Shown here in pieces: positions 21,571 to 32,820 of a DNA stretch of 64,000 bases. Each line of letters begins with the position of its first letter. Within the stretch, counting starts at the first letter, position 1. The notes beneath the pieces were generated by a model that searched no databases, had not been told where the DNA came from, and saw only the letters and a program-made list of their open reading frames with translations. This DNA is from Nissolia schottii (Eukaryota; Streptophyta; Magnoliopsida; Fabales; Fabaceae), in the NCBI GenBank assembly GCA_003254905.1, contig QANU01058799.1:1-64000 (forward strand). Direction: 5' to 3'. Made by a program: the position numbers and the translations under genes.

Positions 21571-22250
21571 CGGGGGGTTGTTTTAATTGTTGTTTTGTTG
21601 ACTTATGTGCTGCATTATGCAAGGTTGTATCATTGTATTTGTATATGTGTTTCCCCTTAACAATAAACAGATATGTCTAGATGGATATTTTATTTCTTGA
21701 ATAAATAATTCTCCATCAACTATTTATTAGAGAGACCCGGGGGGGGGGTCAAAGAAAGGAGGGAGGCGTTCACGTCTTCATTTCAAATTTCAATTAAAAA
21801 TCATGAGAATGTTGCTTCAATAATATAGCTTGAGGAAAACTTTTAGGTGCTATACACTACATTAAAATAAACTTTTTTGAGTCTCCAAAAGTTTATCATA
21901 ACCAGTTGAGGAGTCTGAAATGAATAAATGATTAGAGACAATTACTATTAGAGTTAAAAAAGTTTTAGAGCTTAATGACACATTAAAAGATTTTGGATTT
22001 AACGACGGATCAATCTTAAAGAAAGTGTATGTATCTAAAGCAAAATGACATTATTTTTTTTATATATAGTTTGAGACTTCTAAAGTAAATTAAAAAGTGC
22101 TAAACCAAATCGTGCATGGTCCAATAAGGGGTGTGTGGAGATGGATTTTGCTTCAATTAGTTAGAAGAATGCCACCCCAATGACCAATGTGGGTCACTAC
22201 CACCTGATCATAAGCACGTTGATTGAAATCAATCATCCTTATAGTTCACG

Positions 22251-22252
<2 letters not shown>

Positions 22253-22296
<44 letters not shown>
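22253..22296. repeat. (TA)n microsatellite
   Basis: About 18 uninterrupted TA units followed by (CA)4. Its length makes it likely to vary between accessions. Confidence 0.95.
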
Positions 22297-23048
22297 TAAA
22301 TATTCATGACATAGCATATGATGTAGTCAAAATCGAATCCCTTCTATTCATCCCACTCTCCAAGTTTTAACTACAGCTAAATATTAAAAAAAAAAAGTTA
22401 TCAGATGAAATAAAAAAAAATTGCTATTTAGACTACTATTAATATTGACAGCTTAATGGCAGTTATTATTGATTTCTAGAATCAACTTGCTTACATTTGA
22501 TGGAAATATCATGCCTATTAATGTCACACAGTCACACTATTTGTTTTTTAATGAACCTGCCACCCCTCTCTTGTCTTACTCGGACCAACCTACATGACCT
22601 ACCAACACAACTCTCATTTGATTGAAACTTGATAGCCTACATTACTACGGAACCGGCCCAAGATTTTTTTTTAATATATTTCAATTTATTTTATGTATAT
22701 AATAATATTACAAAGTAGATACATTTCTTAAGTCCTCGCATAACATATCACTAATTGACAATTTAAAACAATTATTAAATAAACAAACACATTTTAATAA
22801 TACAAATAATGTTCACAACTTTGTTGCATGCATGCTTGACGGGCACTCTGAACCCGCCAAGCAAAATTTTTTATTTAATAAATAATAATAATAAAATAAA
22901 TAATTTAATATTTTAAAAGAAATAAATAGGTGAATTTGGGATGGTTATTGAGATTTTAGTGAGTTAGTAAGTGAGTTAATCATTGAATTTTTGTGTGTAT
23001 ATGGATATTTTAGAATTTATAAAAATTGAACACCAATAGTTAAAGTGG

Positions 23049-23076
23049 ATATATATATATATATATATATATATAT
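23049..23076. repeat. (AT)n microsatellite
   Basis: Fourteen uninterrupted AT units in AT-rich intergenic DNA. Confidence 0.95.
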
Positions 23077-25482
23077 TCTCTTGTTATTAAAATATGCGTG
23101 TACTTAATAAATAAAATGGTCCAAATAATCATTAACTTCCAAAAACAAAATAATAGTAATAATAAAAAGACTATCTCAATATGTGAAACTGTGAACACTC
23201 GTTTTAGATTCCTTGCTTGGCTTTATTCCTCTACATTTGCTGTCATCTATGCATGAATTAAATTTAATTCCAAGAAGGCAATGACAGAAAAAAAAAATCT
23301 CTACTTTCTTCTTTATGTTTATAATTGGATGGACCTTCTTACAATCTATGTATATGTCCCGTTTATAATATGGCACAGTTCAAATAATTGAAGCCATACG
23401 TTAGAACTTGTTGTACTGAGAATTGGAAGGGGGAAGAAGAGCAGACTTGGAGCATAGGATTCCAAGAACAATGAGTTGTGTGATTGCAGAAAATAAATGG
23501 CATTGTGCATTGTTGGGCCATGGAGGACTATTGACTTGTGGAGCAAATAAGCCACTGGATATATAGGTCACAATCATCAAACTCATTGTCTCTATTTATT
23601 TTATTTTTTCTCTCGCTTTTGGAATAATTATCTGTTAGATACCATTAGGTTAAATGGTCACAGAAGTTATATTTTTTTTTGATGTGGTTTGAAAGATCAA
23701 ATTGATGTTCGGGAACTGTTGTAAAAATTAATGTAGTATCATCTCAGCAAATAACCTTAAATATAACATCACGGTAGATGTTAAATAACGGTTTTTTTTT
23801 CAAAAATATTATATGTAAATCTCAAAAGTAATCATCTAACCACCATTAAAATAGAGAAACAAATATTATAAAATAAAGAAATAAATAGTCAAACGTAGAA
23901 AATGAGCAATATTAAGCACATGTGTGCACGGACACACTGAAATGTTAAGTGACAATGTTTGTTTCTTTGTTCTGTCACAATACTAAAATCACATGTGCAC
24001 GGATACGCGAAAATGTTCAATGACAATGTTTGTTTTTAAGATTCGAGATTTTTTTTCCCCTCATGGAGGCTATGTAAAATGAAAATTAATTTTTCTTTTG
24101 AAGACCAGATTTTTACTCTTTCAACAAAATCATTGCTTGGGAGAAAATCCGGTATTTTGAGCCCAATTTATTCAATTTTGACAAATTTTCCATTTATCCG
24201 GTTTTACCCTTGAGGTAGATAGTTCTACAAAAGACAGAAGAAGAAGAAGAAGACAATTATGCAGTAAACTTCAATTACTTTTGTTCCGATCTGAACATTC
24301 TTCCACTGTACATTTTCTCACTTTATCTCATTGTGTGTTGCGTTGGCTAACAATGGCGATGATTGTATGGAAATGGATAGGTCCATGCAAGTTGTATTTT
24401 CAGTTTGGGCCAATATCCTGTAGGGACATTTGATCTAGAAGATTATTAATTCATTGATCTTTTTTTTAGATGCTTAATCGATGGATTGATTTAAATCTAA
24501 TTAATGTCATTAAACAAAATAAAATTATAATTAATGTCCTTACAAGAAAAATCTTACAAAAGAAAAAGACTAAAACAATATTAATCTCAAATGATTTGGT
24601 GTAAAAAAATATTTAATTTGTATAAACTAAATGTGACTCAACCAAATTTTGTTATATATGTATGAATTTCAAAGTATTAGACGTAACAATTAAACATATT
24701 TATCAATTTGTCACTGTGTAATAACTTACATGTTATGTAAAAAAATACACTGTTAGTGCATTAAAGTTATTCTCCCTCCTTTTCGTAATATTATTCTTTT
24801 TAAATTAATGCACAAAAATTTAAAAAAATCATTAAATGACTTTAATTTTATAAAAAAATGCTCAATTTACTAAATTATTATGTGTGTATTTCTCTCTTTT
24901 TATTAATTACTCATATTTTCACAAAGTCTTTTTTTTCACTAATTCTCTCTTCACTAAGAATATATAGTTATTAACTCTACGTTCCAAGGTTAAAGAGTTT
25001 AACAACATGGAATAATTTAATTTGTCAAAATTAACTAATGCTGGGGAGCGAATAGATGGAGTGCTTCTTAAAAGAAAGTTATATTTAAATATAATATTGA
25101 TGTACATCAAAAAAAAGAAAAAAGGAAAAAAAGAGGGGTTATATTTGGCATCGATCATCCACAAACACTTATGTAGCGATGTTATATGGAAATCAATTTA
25201 TAAAATGAAGCTAAAAAATTATCTTAGCGATTATCATAATTATTTAAAGCTAAATAATTATAAAGAATGAGTACCCACTCTACATAAGTGCGAAGTTTGA
25301 TTACAATAAAGAGATTGGAATGAGTCAGTCACTCCTAAGTTGAAGCAAATGCCACGCTAACAGAACAGAACAGAAGAGAACAATTGAAGATGGAGATAGA
25401 ATTCTGATTTGAACAAAATAATGAAGAGAGAAGAGATAGAATGAGGCTGGATCGGATCACCTAAGGAATGTAATCATGTTCA

Positions 25483-25623
25483 ATGGCTGCTGGTCTAGTA
25501 CGACTCCCAACCGCCAATGGGGATGATCTCCATTTCTCTATGGGTTCGGGTGAACAACAGGCTCGCGCTCTTCACCCTCATACTGTATTTATTCACTTAC
25601 TCTCTCCGTCTCCATCACTCTAG
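25483..25623 (+). other. Short ORF in a GC-richer island, function unknown
   Basis: The frame encodes 46 aa, beginning MAAGLVRLPTANGDDLHFSM and ending in a proline/serine tail before TAG. The surrounding 25330-25620 has clearly higher GC than the several kb on either side, and includes an AGAACAGAACAGAAGAGAAC-type leader-like tract before it. On the minus strand the same DNA has a 28-codon frame starting MRVKSASLLFTRTHREMEII. I do not recognise either product. It could be a first exon, a non-coding RNA end or a captured gene scrap. Confidence 0.2.
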
Positions 25624-26306
25624 ATAAATAATACACACTTTATAAAAATCATTTTATTAATATATTAAGATAGAAAAATTAAAATATATACATTAAATTA
25701 ATTTTCAGTAATTAATATTTTTTTTTGTTTTTTTTTAATTGTCATTTTTTATTTTTAGATAAATTATGGATTGAATATATTTGGAGGGATTATTATATTA
25801 GTATTAGGTGTTATTGGAAGAATGAAAAATAATAACAACCTGATAAAAAAGAAAATATTTACAATTTTTTATTTTAATTAAATATCAAATAACTTTAAAC
25901 AAATTTTTATATAAAATATGACAATAAAAAGAGAGGAACAAAAACATTCAACACATTCAGCTCCGTTGGATCCAACATCCGTGGGTTTGGAATTTTATTA
26001 ATTCGACTAACGAGAAACCCAATTTTTGGGTCATTGAAGGCCTGTTTATTTCAGTAAGTAGGGTATAACTCATTTTTTTTTTAAATGAATATAAGTTGGG
26101 ACTATATCTGCTTTCCGTACCTTTAACTCCCCTTGCTCAAATATATTTTTGGTACAGCCAGCGCAAGCATTTTAATAGTTCATGACCCAAGAGGTTATTC
26201 AGACCAAAATACAAACAAAAAATTAAGTTTATGGAGGGATCCTGAATCCTTGTTGGATATTTCCCCTTCTTATTCAATTCAATATATTATTTTGGACTAA
26301 TGCTAT

Positions 26307-26566
26307 TAGGGCTGTCAAACGGACTGAGTGTAAATGAGTTTTTATTATTTGTTGGTCAATTTTTATATGTTTGATTCATTAATTTATGTGGATAAATGAG
26401 TTAATCTGAATGGTAACACTAAACGGATCAATTTGACCTGCGGGTTAAATGGGTTGTGCCTAAACAAACTTTTGTTATTCGCGGCCCATATTTTATACAT
26501 TTAGTCCGGGCAATTAACTGGGTAGACAGGTCGAGCTCGCAGGCTAGATTCATTTTGACAACCCTA
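26307..26566. mobile_element. hAT-like MITE (260 bp)
   Basis: The inverted ends TAGGGCTGTCAAA (left) and TTTTGACAACCCTA (right) match except for one base in the shared part. The 8 bp flanks AATGCTAT (26299-26306) and AATGCTGT (26567-26574) match at 7 of 8 positions. An 8 bp duplication and these ends fit a non-autonomous hAT element. There is no coding sequence. Confidence 0.75.
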
Positions 26567-27814
26567 AATGCTGTGATCATAATTATTTATGATAACTTTA
26601 ATACAACTACATTCACAAAGTCGTGGATTCCATTGTGATCTTATCATGGTGGATTCCACACTTTTTTTAGTGTGGTTATTTTAAAGTCGTCATAAATAAC
26701 TGTCATTCTATCTTTTCTCATTATTTTTTAACGCAATCCCTTGATTTTGTGAAGGGTTGAATATGATTTTAGTTCTTATTAAAATTTGAATTTTGTATTT
26801 TATCGTTCATATTTTTTTTATGAAATTCGTCTCTCATAAAATTTTTTTTATAAAATTTTAATCTTTATAGTCACGTTAAATCATTAATTATTGATAAGAC
26901 AGTTAATTTGACCACTCTGGTGTCATATTAGAAGTCTGCAATTTTATAACCATTCCGGGGGTTAGTGGTTGTATCATCACATCCTTATTATGGTATGAAC
27001 ACCGCCATCTTGCCCCCAACAATGACAGATTTTTCTTAAATGGGATAAAATTTCAAGCACAATAATGGCCGGAAGTGGTGATTGGAGGTGGTGGCTAGAA
27101 GTACAGATGATTAGTAAGATTTTCGTATTTTTAGTTTAGTAGAAGGGTTAATTTAGAAGTTTGAAATTGTAATCAGAAGGTTTAAATAGATTTGTGACAG
27201 AACAAAAATTTGAAGTATGTTAGTGTTCTTTTTTCTATTTAAAATAATGTTAGTATAGGCTTGTGACTGAACAAAAATTTGAAGGATGGAAGTGCTCTTT
27301 TTTTTTTCTTTTTAAAATAATGTTCCTAGTATTTAACTTTAGAGGTAGAACAAACATAGATGATAGAACTGCAGTGAATATGGGGATGCGTGAAATACAC
27401 ACGCGGAGATTGAAACCATCATCAGAGTTTAGAATTTTAATAATAATTACAAGTACCATGGTTCATGATTTTCTCCGCTAGACTAATCAGTGACCTCAAA
27501 CCCTATGGATACGGCTACACCCACCAATGTTGTTCGGGACTTTGTATGTACAGTGTGCTAAAACACTTTGTACGTACAAATTATATATATATAAAGCAAA
27601 TAGTACTCGACCCCATCACTTTTTTTTAATCATTTTTTAAATAAAAATTTGTCTATAGTTATTTATCATTGGAGTAAATTAAAAAAATATTAAATATATT
27701 TTTTATAAATTTATTTATGTTATTTCTTATATTTTTAATAGCACTTAATTATTATAATATTAATTACACAATATTAATTTTGTTTACACACTTTATTTTA
27801 TTTTTTTTGTCTTA

Positions 27815-28212
27815 TGCTTTGGTTAGATGAGAAATGAAAATGAAAGAAAAGAAAATGAAGAAAAGAGAAAATTAAGAGAAAATATTATTTTTTTTCTCTT
27901 GTTGTTTGGTTGAACAGAAAAGTAAGAGGAAAAAAAATGTAATTCCATGAAAATGACTTTTTGATCCTCGCTTTTATGGTAAAAGAGAATAATAAAATGA
28001 TATAACTATAATTTGATGATATTAATCCACTCTTTTTCATTTTTCTTCTCATCTTAAGAGAGAAAACTTTTTTGGTGAAATCCACCACCATAAAGCTTTT
28101 TTTTCCTTCCATTTTCTCTTACTAACCAAACAAGAGAAAATCATGTCTTCTACGCCCATTTTCTCTTTTCCTATTTTCTTTCCTCTTATTTTCTATCCAT
28201 TCAAACAAAGGG
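27815..28212. mobile_element. Harbinger/Tourist-like MITE, copy 1
   Basis: A 398 bp purine/pyrimidine-rich element with imperfect inverted ends (TGCTTTGGTTAGATG on the left, CCATTCAAACAAAGGG on the right) and 3 bp TTA duplications at 27812-27814 and 28213-28215. Its body (GAAAATGAAGAAAAGAG ... TTTTCTCTTTTCC) matches the element at 41927-42307. Both copies also have an internal GTTTGGTT / AACCAAAC pair. Confidence 0.65.
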
Positions 28213-28215
28213 TTA

Positions 28216-30187
28216 GTATTAATTACATGATTTTTTAAATTGTGTTTTTGTCAAAAAATAATAATAAAAAGTGAGGAGAGGGAATAACAAACAACTGCAA
28301 TGAGAGAGCTTTTAGAATAAACAAAGGAATATCTAAAGTGAGACTCTTCATTTTAAAAAATAAAGTGAATAATTATATTATTAAATTAATAAAAGGGAAA
28401 TGAGACACATTTCTTATTTTATTAATCTAATTGTGAAAATTTTCATTTTAACATCGAAATCACTCTATAATAGAGATAGGAAGATGAATTAAAACATTAT
28501 TATATATTTTAAAGAAATATTTGTGGTTGAATGTACATAGGCACATTATCTCATACTATACTAAGATGAGAGTATGAGTACTAACAATTTTTAATTGGAA
28601 ATAGTACACCACAGTTGAGTTTTAGTGCAGTAGCACAAAAAACGAAAGAGAATGACTTAAACTTTCATCTCTCTGTGCTTAAAAACAGTGCAGTTAGGTT
28701 GAGTTTTATATATGTGGGTGTGGTAATAAGGGCCTCTTTTAGTTTCAGGGGGAGAGATAGAAGAAGGAAAAAAAAAATGCCTGTTATGAAATGTGTGTTG
28801 CAATAAGTTTCCTGCATAAGAAAAAAAGATGATCTTTTGCTTACCCTTTTGTTTCGATTTCTTTTTGGGAAAAAAATACAGCCAGATTTGTCTTGTGGTT
28901 TATGAAGATCTTCAATCGCTTTCCTTTCTCTGACTCTAATGAAGACAGTGACACTTCCTTCCTTTCCTTACTCTTCACTGATCTATGTATGCTTCTCACC
29001 TCTGAATTCTCTCACTCTCCCTTGCCTTTTAATTTTTCCCATTTCATTATTTCCTTTTTCGTATTTTTCTTTCTTGATTTTATCAACATATTTGCATATA
29101 TGTAACTCATCCAGTCTTCTAGTTCATATCTTTCTTTACCCTCTCTCTCTCTGTCGTATTAGTTCTCATTTCATAATTTTTTTTCTTGGTAATTTTCTTA
29201 TTTTTTGATTTAAGTAACGCTTATTTGCATATATATATCTTTACCACTCTCTGTCGTATTAGCTCTCATAATTTCTACTAGAAGCTTCGGATTCATGGTG
29301 GCACTTTATGAGAACGGTAAAGCAGTTATTTTTAGGGTATGTTGTTTTAAGATATAGTTAATTTGATTATTAGACGCTTGTGATTTTGCATTATATCACA
29401 TAACTAGTTGACCCTTTTAATTTGTTGTGGTTATCAATATCTCATTGAAAACGTGTTCAAATAAATACAAGCGTGTCTATGGTTCTGGCTTAAATGTGTT
29501 ATCACAATATGTAGTGTATTGATGTGAATATATGTATTTGTTCATCTTTGGTGCATGGTAATTAAAAGATTAGGAAATAGGGCACACTGAATAGTTATCT
29601 TTTGGTGCTGCAACATGTTTCTGAGGAAATCTTGAATGTTTTGACTCTTGCTACATTTTTCTTTTTTTAGATAAGTACTCTTGCTACAATTGTGTTGGTG
29701 CATGTTTGGTTTTCAGGGGAGACATACTTAGATTTCTCACTTTTGGAACTCTAGAATTGATTCTAAGACTTAGGGTTAGGGTTCTTAGTGAGAGTACTTT
29801 TTTAATATTTTGTACTCCAGTTAGATGTACAGTTTTAAAATTGAAACCATCAATTTGGATGAAATAAATATTTCTTTCCTTGGCATCTTAATTAAAGTCC
29901 AGCGGGGTTGCAATTCCAATTTATCAACATATATATTATGAAATGGGAAGGATTTGAATTCTTTTTGCATAATGTAATTCCTTATCCAGTGGAATTATTG
30001 AGTTTGGTTTTACCTTCGAGAATAAGTTTCACATGCCGGTACATTAATCATATCATTTTGATTTTGTCCTGCTAGCTAGATTTTGGATCTAATTAGAAGA
30101 ATTAGACGCTATATTCTTTCTAATAAATTCACAATACAATGAATTTTGGATTTGTATTAATATTTAAGATATATTATAAAGAATAGT
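28216..30187 (+). other. Upstream region of MIR319
   Basis: AT-rich DNA with a pyrimidine-rich stretch at 28960-29170 (TTCCTTCCTTTCC, CTCTCTCTCTCTG) that resembles a plant 5' leader. The primary transcript of MIR319 probably starts somewhere in the last 1-1.5 kb, but I could not fix a TATA box or start. There is no protein gene. Confidence 0.35.
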
Positions 30188-30192
30188 TTAAG

Positions 30193-30213
30193 GGAGCTTC
30201 CTTCAGTCCACTC
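30193..30213 (+). ncRNA. miR319* strand
   Basis: Position set by assuming a 2 nt 3' overhang against the mature strand. The core GAGCTTCCTTCAGTCCACTC matches the conserved passenger strand. Confidence 0.7.
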
Positions 30214-30347
30214 ATGGATGGGGTAAAGGGTTTGAATTAGCTGCTGACTCATTCATTCAAACGCAATAGATGCTGCATCATGATGATATGCTATTGTGAA
30301 TGTGTGAATGATGCGGGAGGTAAATTTCTTCCTTTTCTCGTCTGTGC

Positions 30348-30368
30348 TTGGACTGAAGGGAGCTCCCT
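30348..30368 (+). ncRNA. miR319: Mature miR319
   Basis: A 21 nt segment, TTGGACTGAAGGGAGCTC followed by CCT, on the 3' arm. It is identical, from memory, to the common plant miR319a/b form. It pairs with 30191-30211 with only two mismatched positions. Confidence 0.93.
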
Positions 30369-30375
30369 TTTACTC

Positions 30376-32600
30376 TTTGTATTAACATTCATGATGAGTT
30401 TTTTTTTGTAAATATACCTCCATTTTGGTGAATTTCCCCACTTATCCCACCTATTTTTCCCAATATTGAAAGTATTATTCACTTTTGAGTTATGTGATTT
30501 GTACTCATTTTTAAAAGGACAACACTATTTATCATTGAATGGGATCCCAACTAGACATACACATAGTGGAATCTAATGAGTTTGGCATGGTGTCCCATAC
30601 AAAATGAGTATACATAACATTTCTCTTCAATTTTATTTTGAACGTAATGGTTTGCCTGAACAATCTTTTCATTTGTATGTAACTTTACTCAAGCTTATAT
30701 CATGTCCTGCTAATTGTTGGTAGACCTTATTTAGTTACAATTTTTCTTTGCTCAATTAATGCTTGCATGTGATGTGATCATTTATTCATCATTGATCCAA
30801 AGGTTGTGGCGTAATTTGAGATTTGAGTGAGATCCTTTTAAATTTTAAAGCATGAGGGTCCCTATATATGCATTAGCTAAATGATTAAAGTAATGTTGTA
30901 GTGTAAGAGTGCTGGAAAAAAGAACTAGGGGTATTGTTTTCCTGCAACTTGATGCCAGTTTGACAATGATTTTGGAGGTTCATCTTTTATATGGGTCTGC
31001 TAAATGGCATTGTCTTTAGGATGGTTAGTGCACATTGCAAGTCATTAGTATTTTTACCAGAAAATTCAGTCCATAGATTTTTCTAGCAGGTGTGGGCTAG
31101 ATCCAGGTTATAAACCTTATGGAGCCTTTGGTTAAGAATCATCTCTTTCAAAGGTTTAGGATTTGGCAAAGATCGAACTCGACCAGTTGGTCATAGAAGT
31201 TCTAATATTACATGTCAAAAATTATCTATCCCAAAAACTTAAGTTGTTAGGCAGATGCAATTAAATAATTTTATATTGAGTAAACATTCAAATTCATCTC
31301 TAAGATAAGTAGGGTCAGTCAAGTTTATTCTCAAGATATTAAAAATATCAAATTTATCTCCAAGGTTATCATTAGTTGATATATCAAATTAGTCATTGAG
31401 AGAGACTAACTTGATTGACGCTGAAGAACTAATTTAATCGACTTCCTATCGCTTAGGGACAAACTTGGCCGGCGCTTCTAACCTTGGAAACGAATTGTTT
31501 AAAGTTTATTCATTTTATACCTCAACATTTTTTATTTATGTTAGGAGGATTTCGTTTGGTTTTACCTAAACCATGAAATGAAGATTTGCAAACGAAAAAA
31601 ATAAACATTAGGAGCCATCCACATGATAAACGCACCTTTGCGTTCGGGGGCATATCCTGTGGATTTCCGTTGCGAAAGATGTTCTTTTACTCAAACCCTA
31701 ACATTGCAGGCCAAATTGGACAGAGTTGGCTCTTCCCTTTGTTATGGATTGTGCAAAAAGGTTAAATTAAATTGTCACTACTTGATTTTGACGTCATCAT
31801 ATGCTATAATGTATATATTTTTAGCGAAAAATAATGTTGAACTTCGCCAACTTTGATTAATTTTGTTTACTAAATAGGGGCTATTAATTATGTATGTCAA
31901 TTTGAAATTAAAATGGATTAATGGATTTTCATTGTCATTTTGTTAAAAATATTTAAATGGTGTCAGCATAAATTTTCGTACTCTTTTACTCGTATTTCAA
32001 TAGGTTTTTTCCTCCTCTTTAAGTAAGGGGGCTTGAGAATTTTTTTGGTATTGTTTTCTTATTTTTTTAGCTAATGTGTTTTCTTTTTAGTAGTAAATAA
32101 GTTGAGAACTAGAGGTGGAGTAGTAGACTATCATGTCCAACATAGTTTGTGGAGAAATTATTCTATGGAATTGTGCTCTATTGAGTGATAAGAGTGACAT
32201 TTCACAACTTAATTGGGATAGAATTCTCATTTTTATTTGGCATGTTATTTTATCGTTGAAGTCATGGTTGTTAAAAACTTATGAACTCAAAAACCTATGA
32301 ACTTAGGTTTTTACAACACGAAAACTTGTTAGATCATATCTAAAATATAGATAAAATCTTTAAAAAAGCGTTTTCAAATGATAAAAACTTTAAAAGGTGG
32401 TTTTTACGTGTAGTCTTTACGTTTCCATTTGTTTTGTTGTTTGATATAGATCCTATTGTAACACATGAATTAAGGATAATCACTAATGATGGATTAAGCT
32501 AGAAGCATAAACATTTTTCTTTAGTGTGGTTATCAAGGTTTGGCATAGGGTGGTGTTATAAAGTACGCCCTAAGTAGATCTTCAAAGAGACAAGAAGGGG
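30376..32600. other. AT-rich intergenic DNA, no gene found
   Basis: Downstream of MIR319. Frames are short and not conserved. The 3' end of the MIR319 primary transcript presumably falls in the first few hundred bases, but no clear signal is visible. Confidence 0.4.
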
Positions 32601-32820
32601 AACTATGAGGGATTATGGATTGGAGGCCTTTGAACTTTGCCTCACATTCCAAAGATGTCATGGGGTCTATTCTAAGGCCTTTTGGCCAGTTGGTAGAACT
32701 TAGGGAGCAAGCAAACGGATACGCTCTCGCAGTAACTGAACTTGACATCCTGCCGCAGCCTTCAGACTATGGTTTCAGGGGCTCTTCTGGATGCCCTCTA
32801 ATGACCTACTAAGGATGCAA
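32600..32820 (+). pseudogene. LINE ORF1-like (DUF4283-like) scrap, tentative
   Basis: One frame reads WRPLNFASHSKDVMGSILRP then FGQLVELREQANGYALAVTE LDILPQ. The pattern of a short hydrophobic strand, a loop, LRPFG.LVELRE and A.V.LDI resembles the DUF4283 region of plant LINE ORF1 proteins. It is isolated, with no start or downstream zinc knuckle. It is higher in GC than its neighbours. The call is a pattern match by eye only. Confidence 0.3.

Larger units (their letters stand above)
21571..26298. other. AT-rich intergenic DNA, no gene found
   Basis: The stretch contains (TA)n tracts at 22253-22296 (ending in CA repeats) and 23049-23076, a G-run near 21740 and many short frames with no family resemblance. 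A small GC-richer island with a short ORF at 25483-25623 is listed separately. I see no tRNA, rRNA or conserved coding segment. The upstream regulatory DNA of the minus-strand KH gene must lie at its left end. Confidence 0.5.
30188..30371 (+). ncRNA. MIR319: MIR319 precursor hairpin
   Basis: A hairpin of about 184 nt. The mature miR319 (starts TTGGACTGAAGGGAGCTC) lies on the 3' arm at 30348-30368, and the opposite strand GAGCTTCCTTCAGTCCACTC lies on the 5' arm. The long pairing continues inward: GACTCATTCATTCAAA (30246-30261) faces GTGAATGATGCGGGAGG (30304-30320), the deep conserved duplex typical of MIR319/MIR159 precursors. In plants miR319 cuts mRNAs of class II TCP factors, and sometimes GAMYB-like factors, controlling leaf shape and growth. 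No protein gene lies within 9 kb on either side, so it is an independent transcription unit. Confidence 0.95.

Noticed and set aside
25440..25560. Possible tRNA or known microRNA in the GC-richer island
   Set aside because: No cloverleaf boxes A and B in the right spacing, no foldback, and no match to miRNA families I know.
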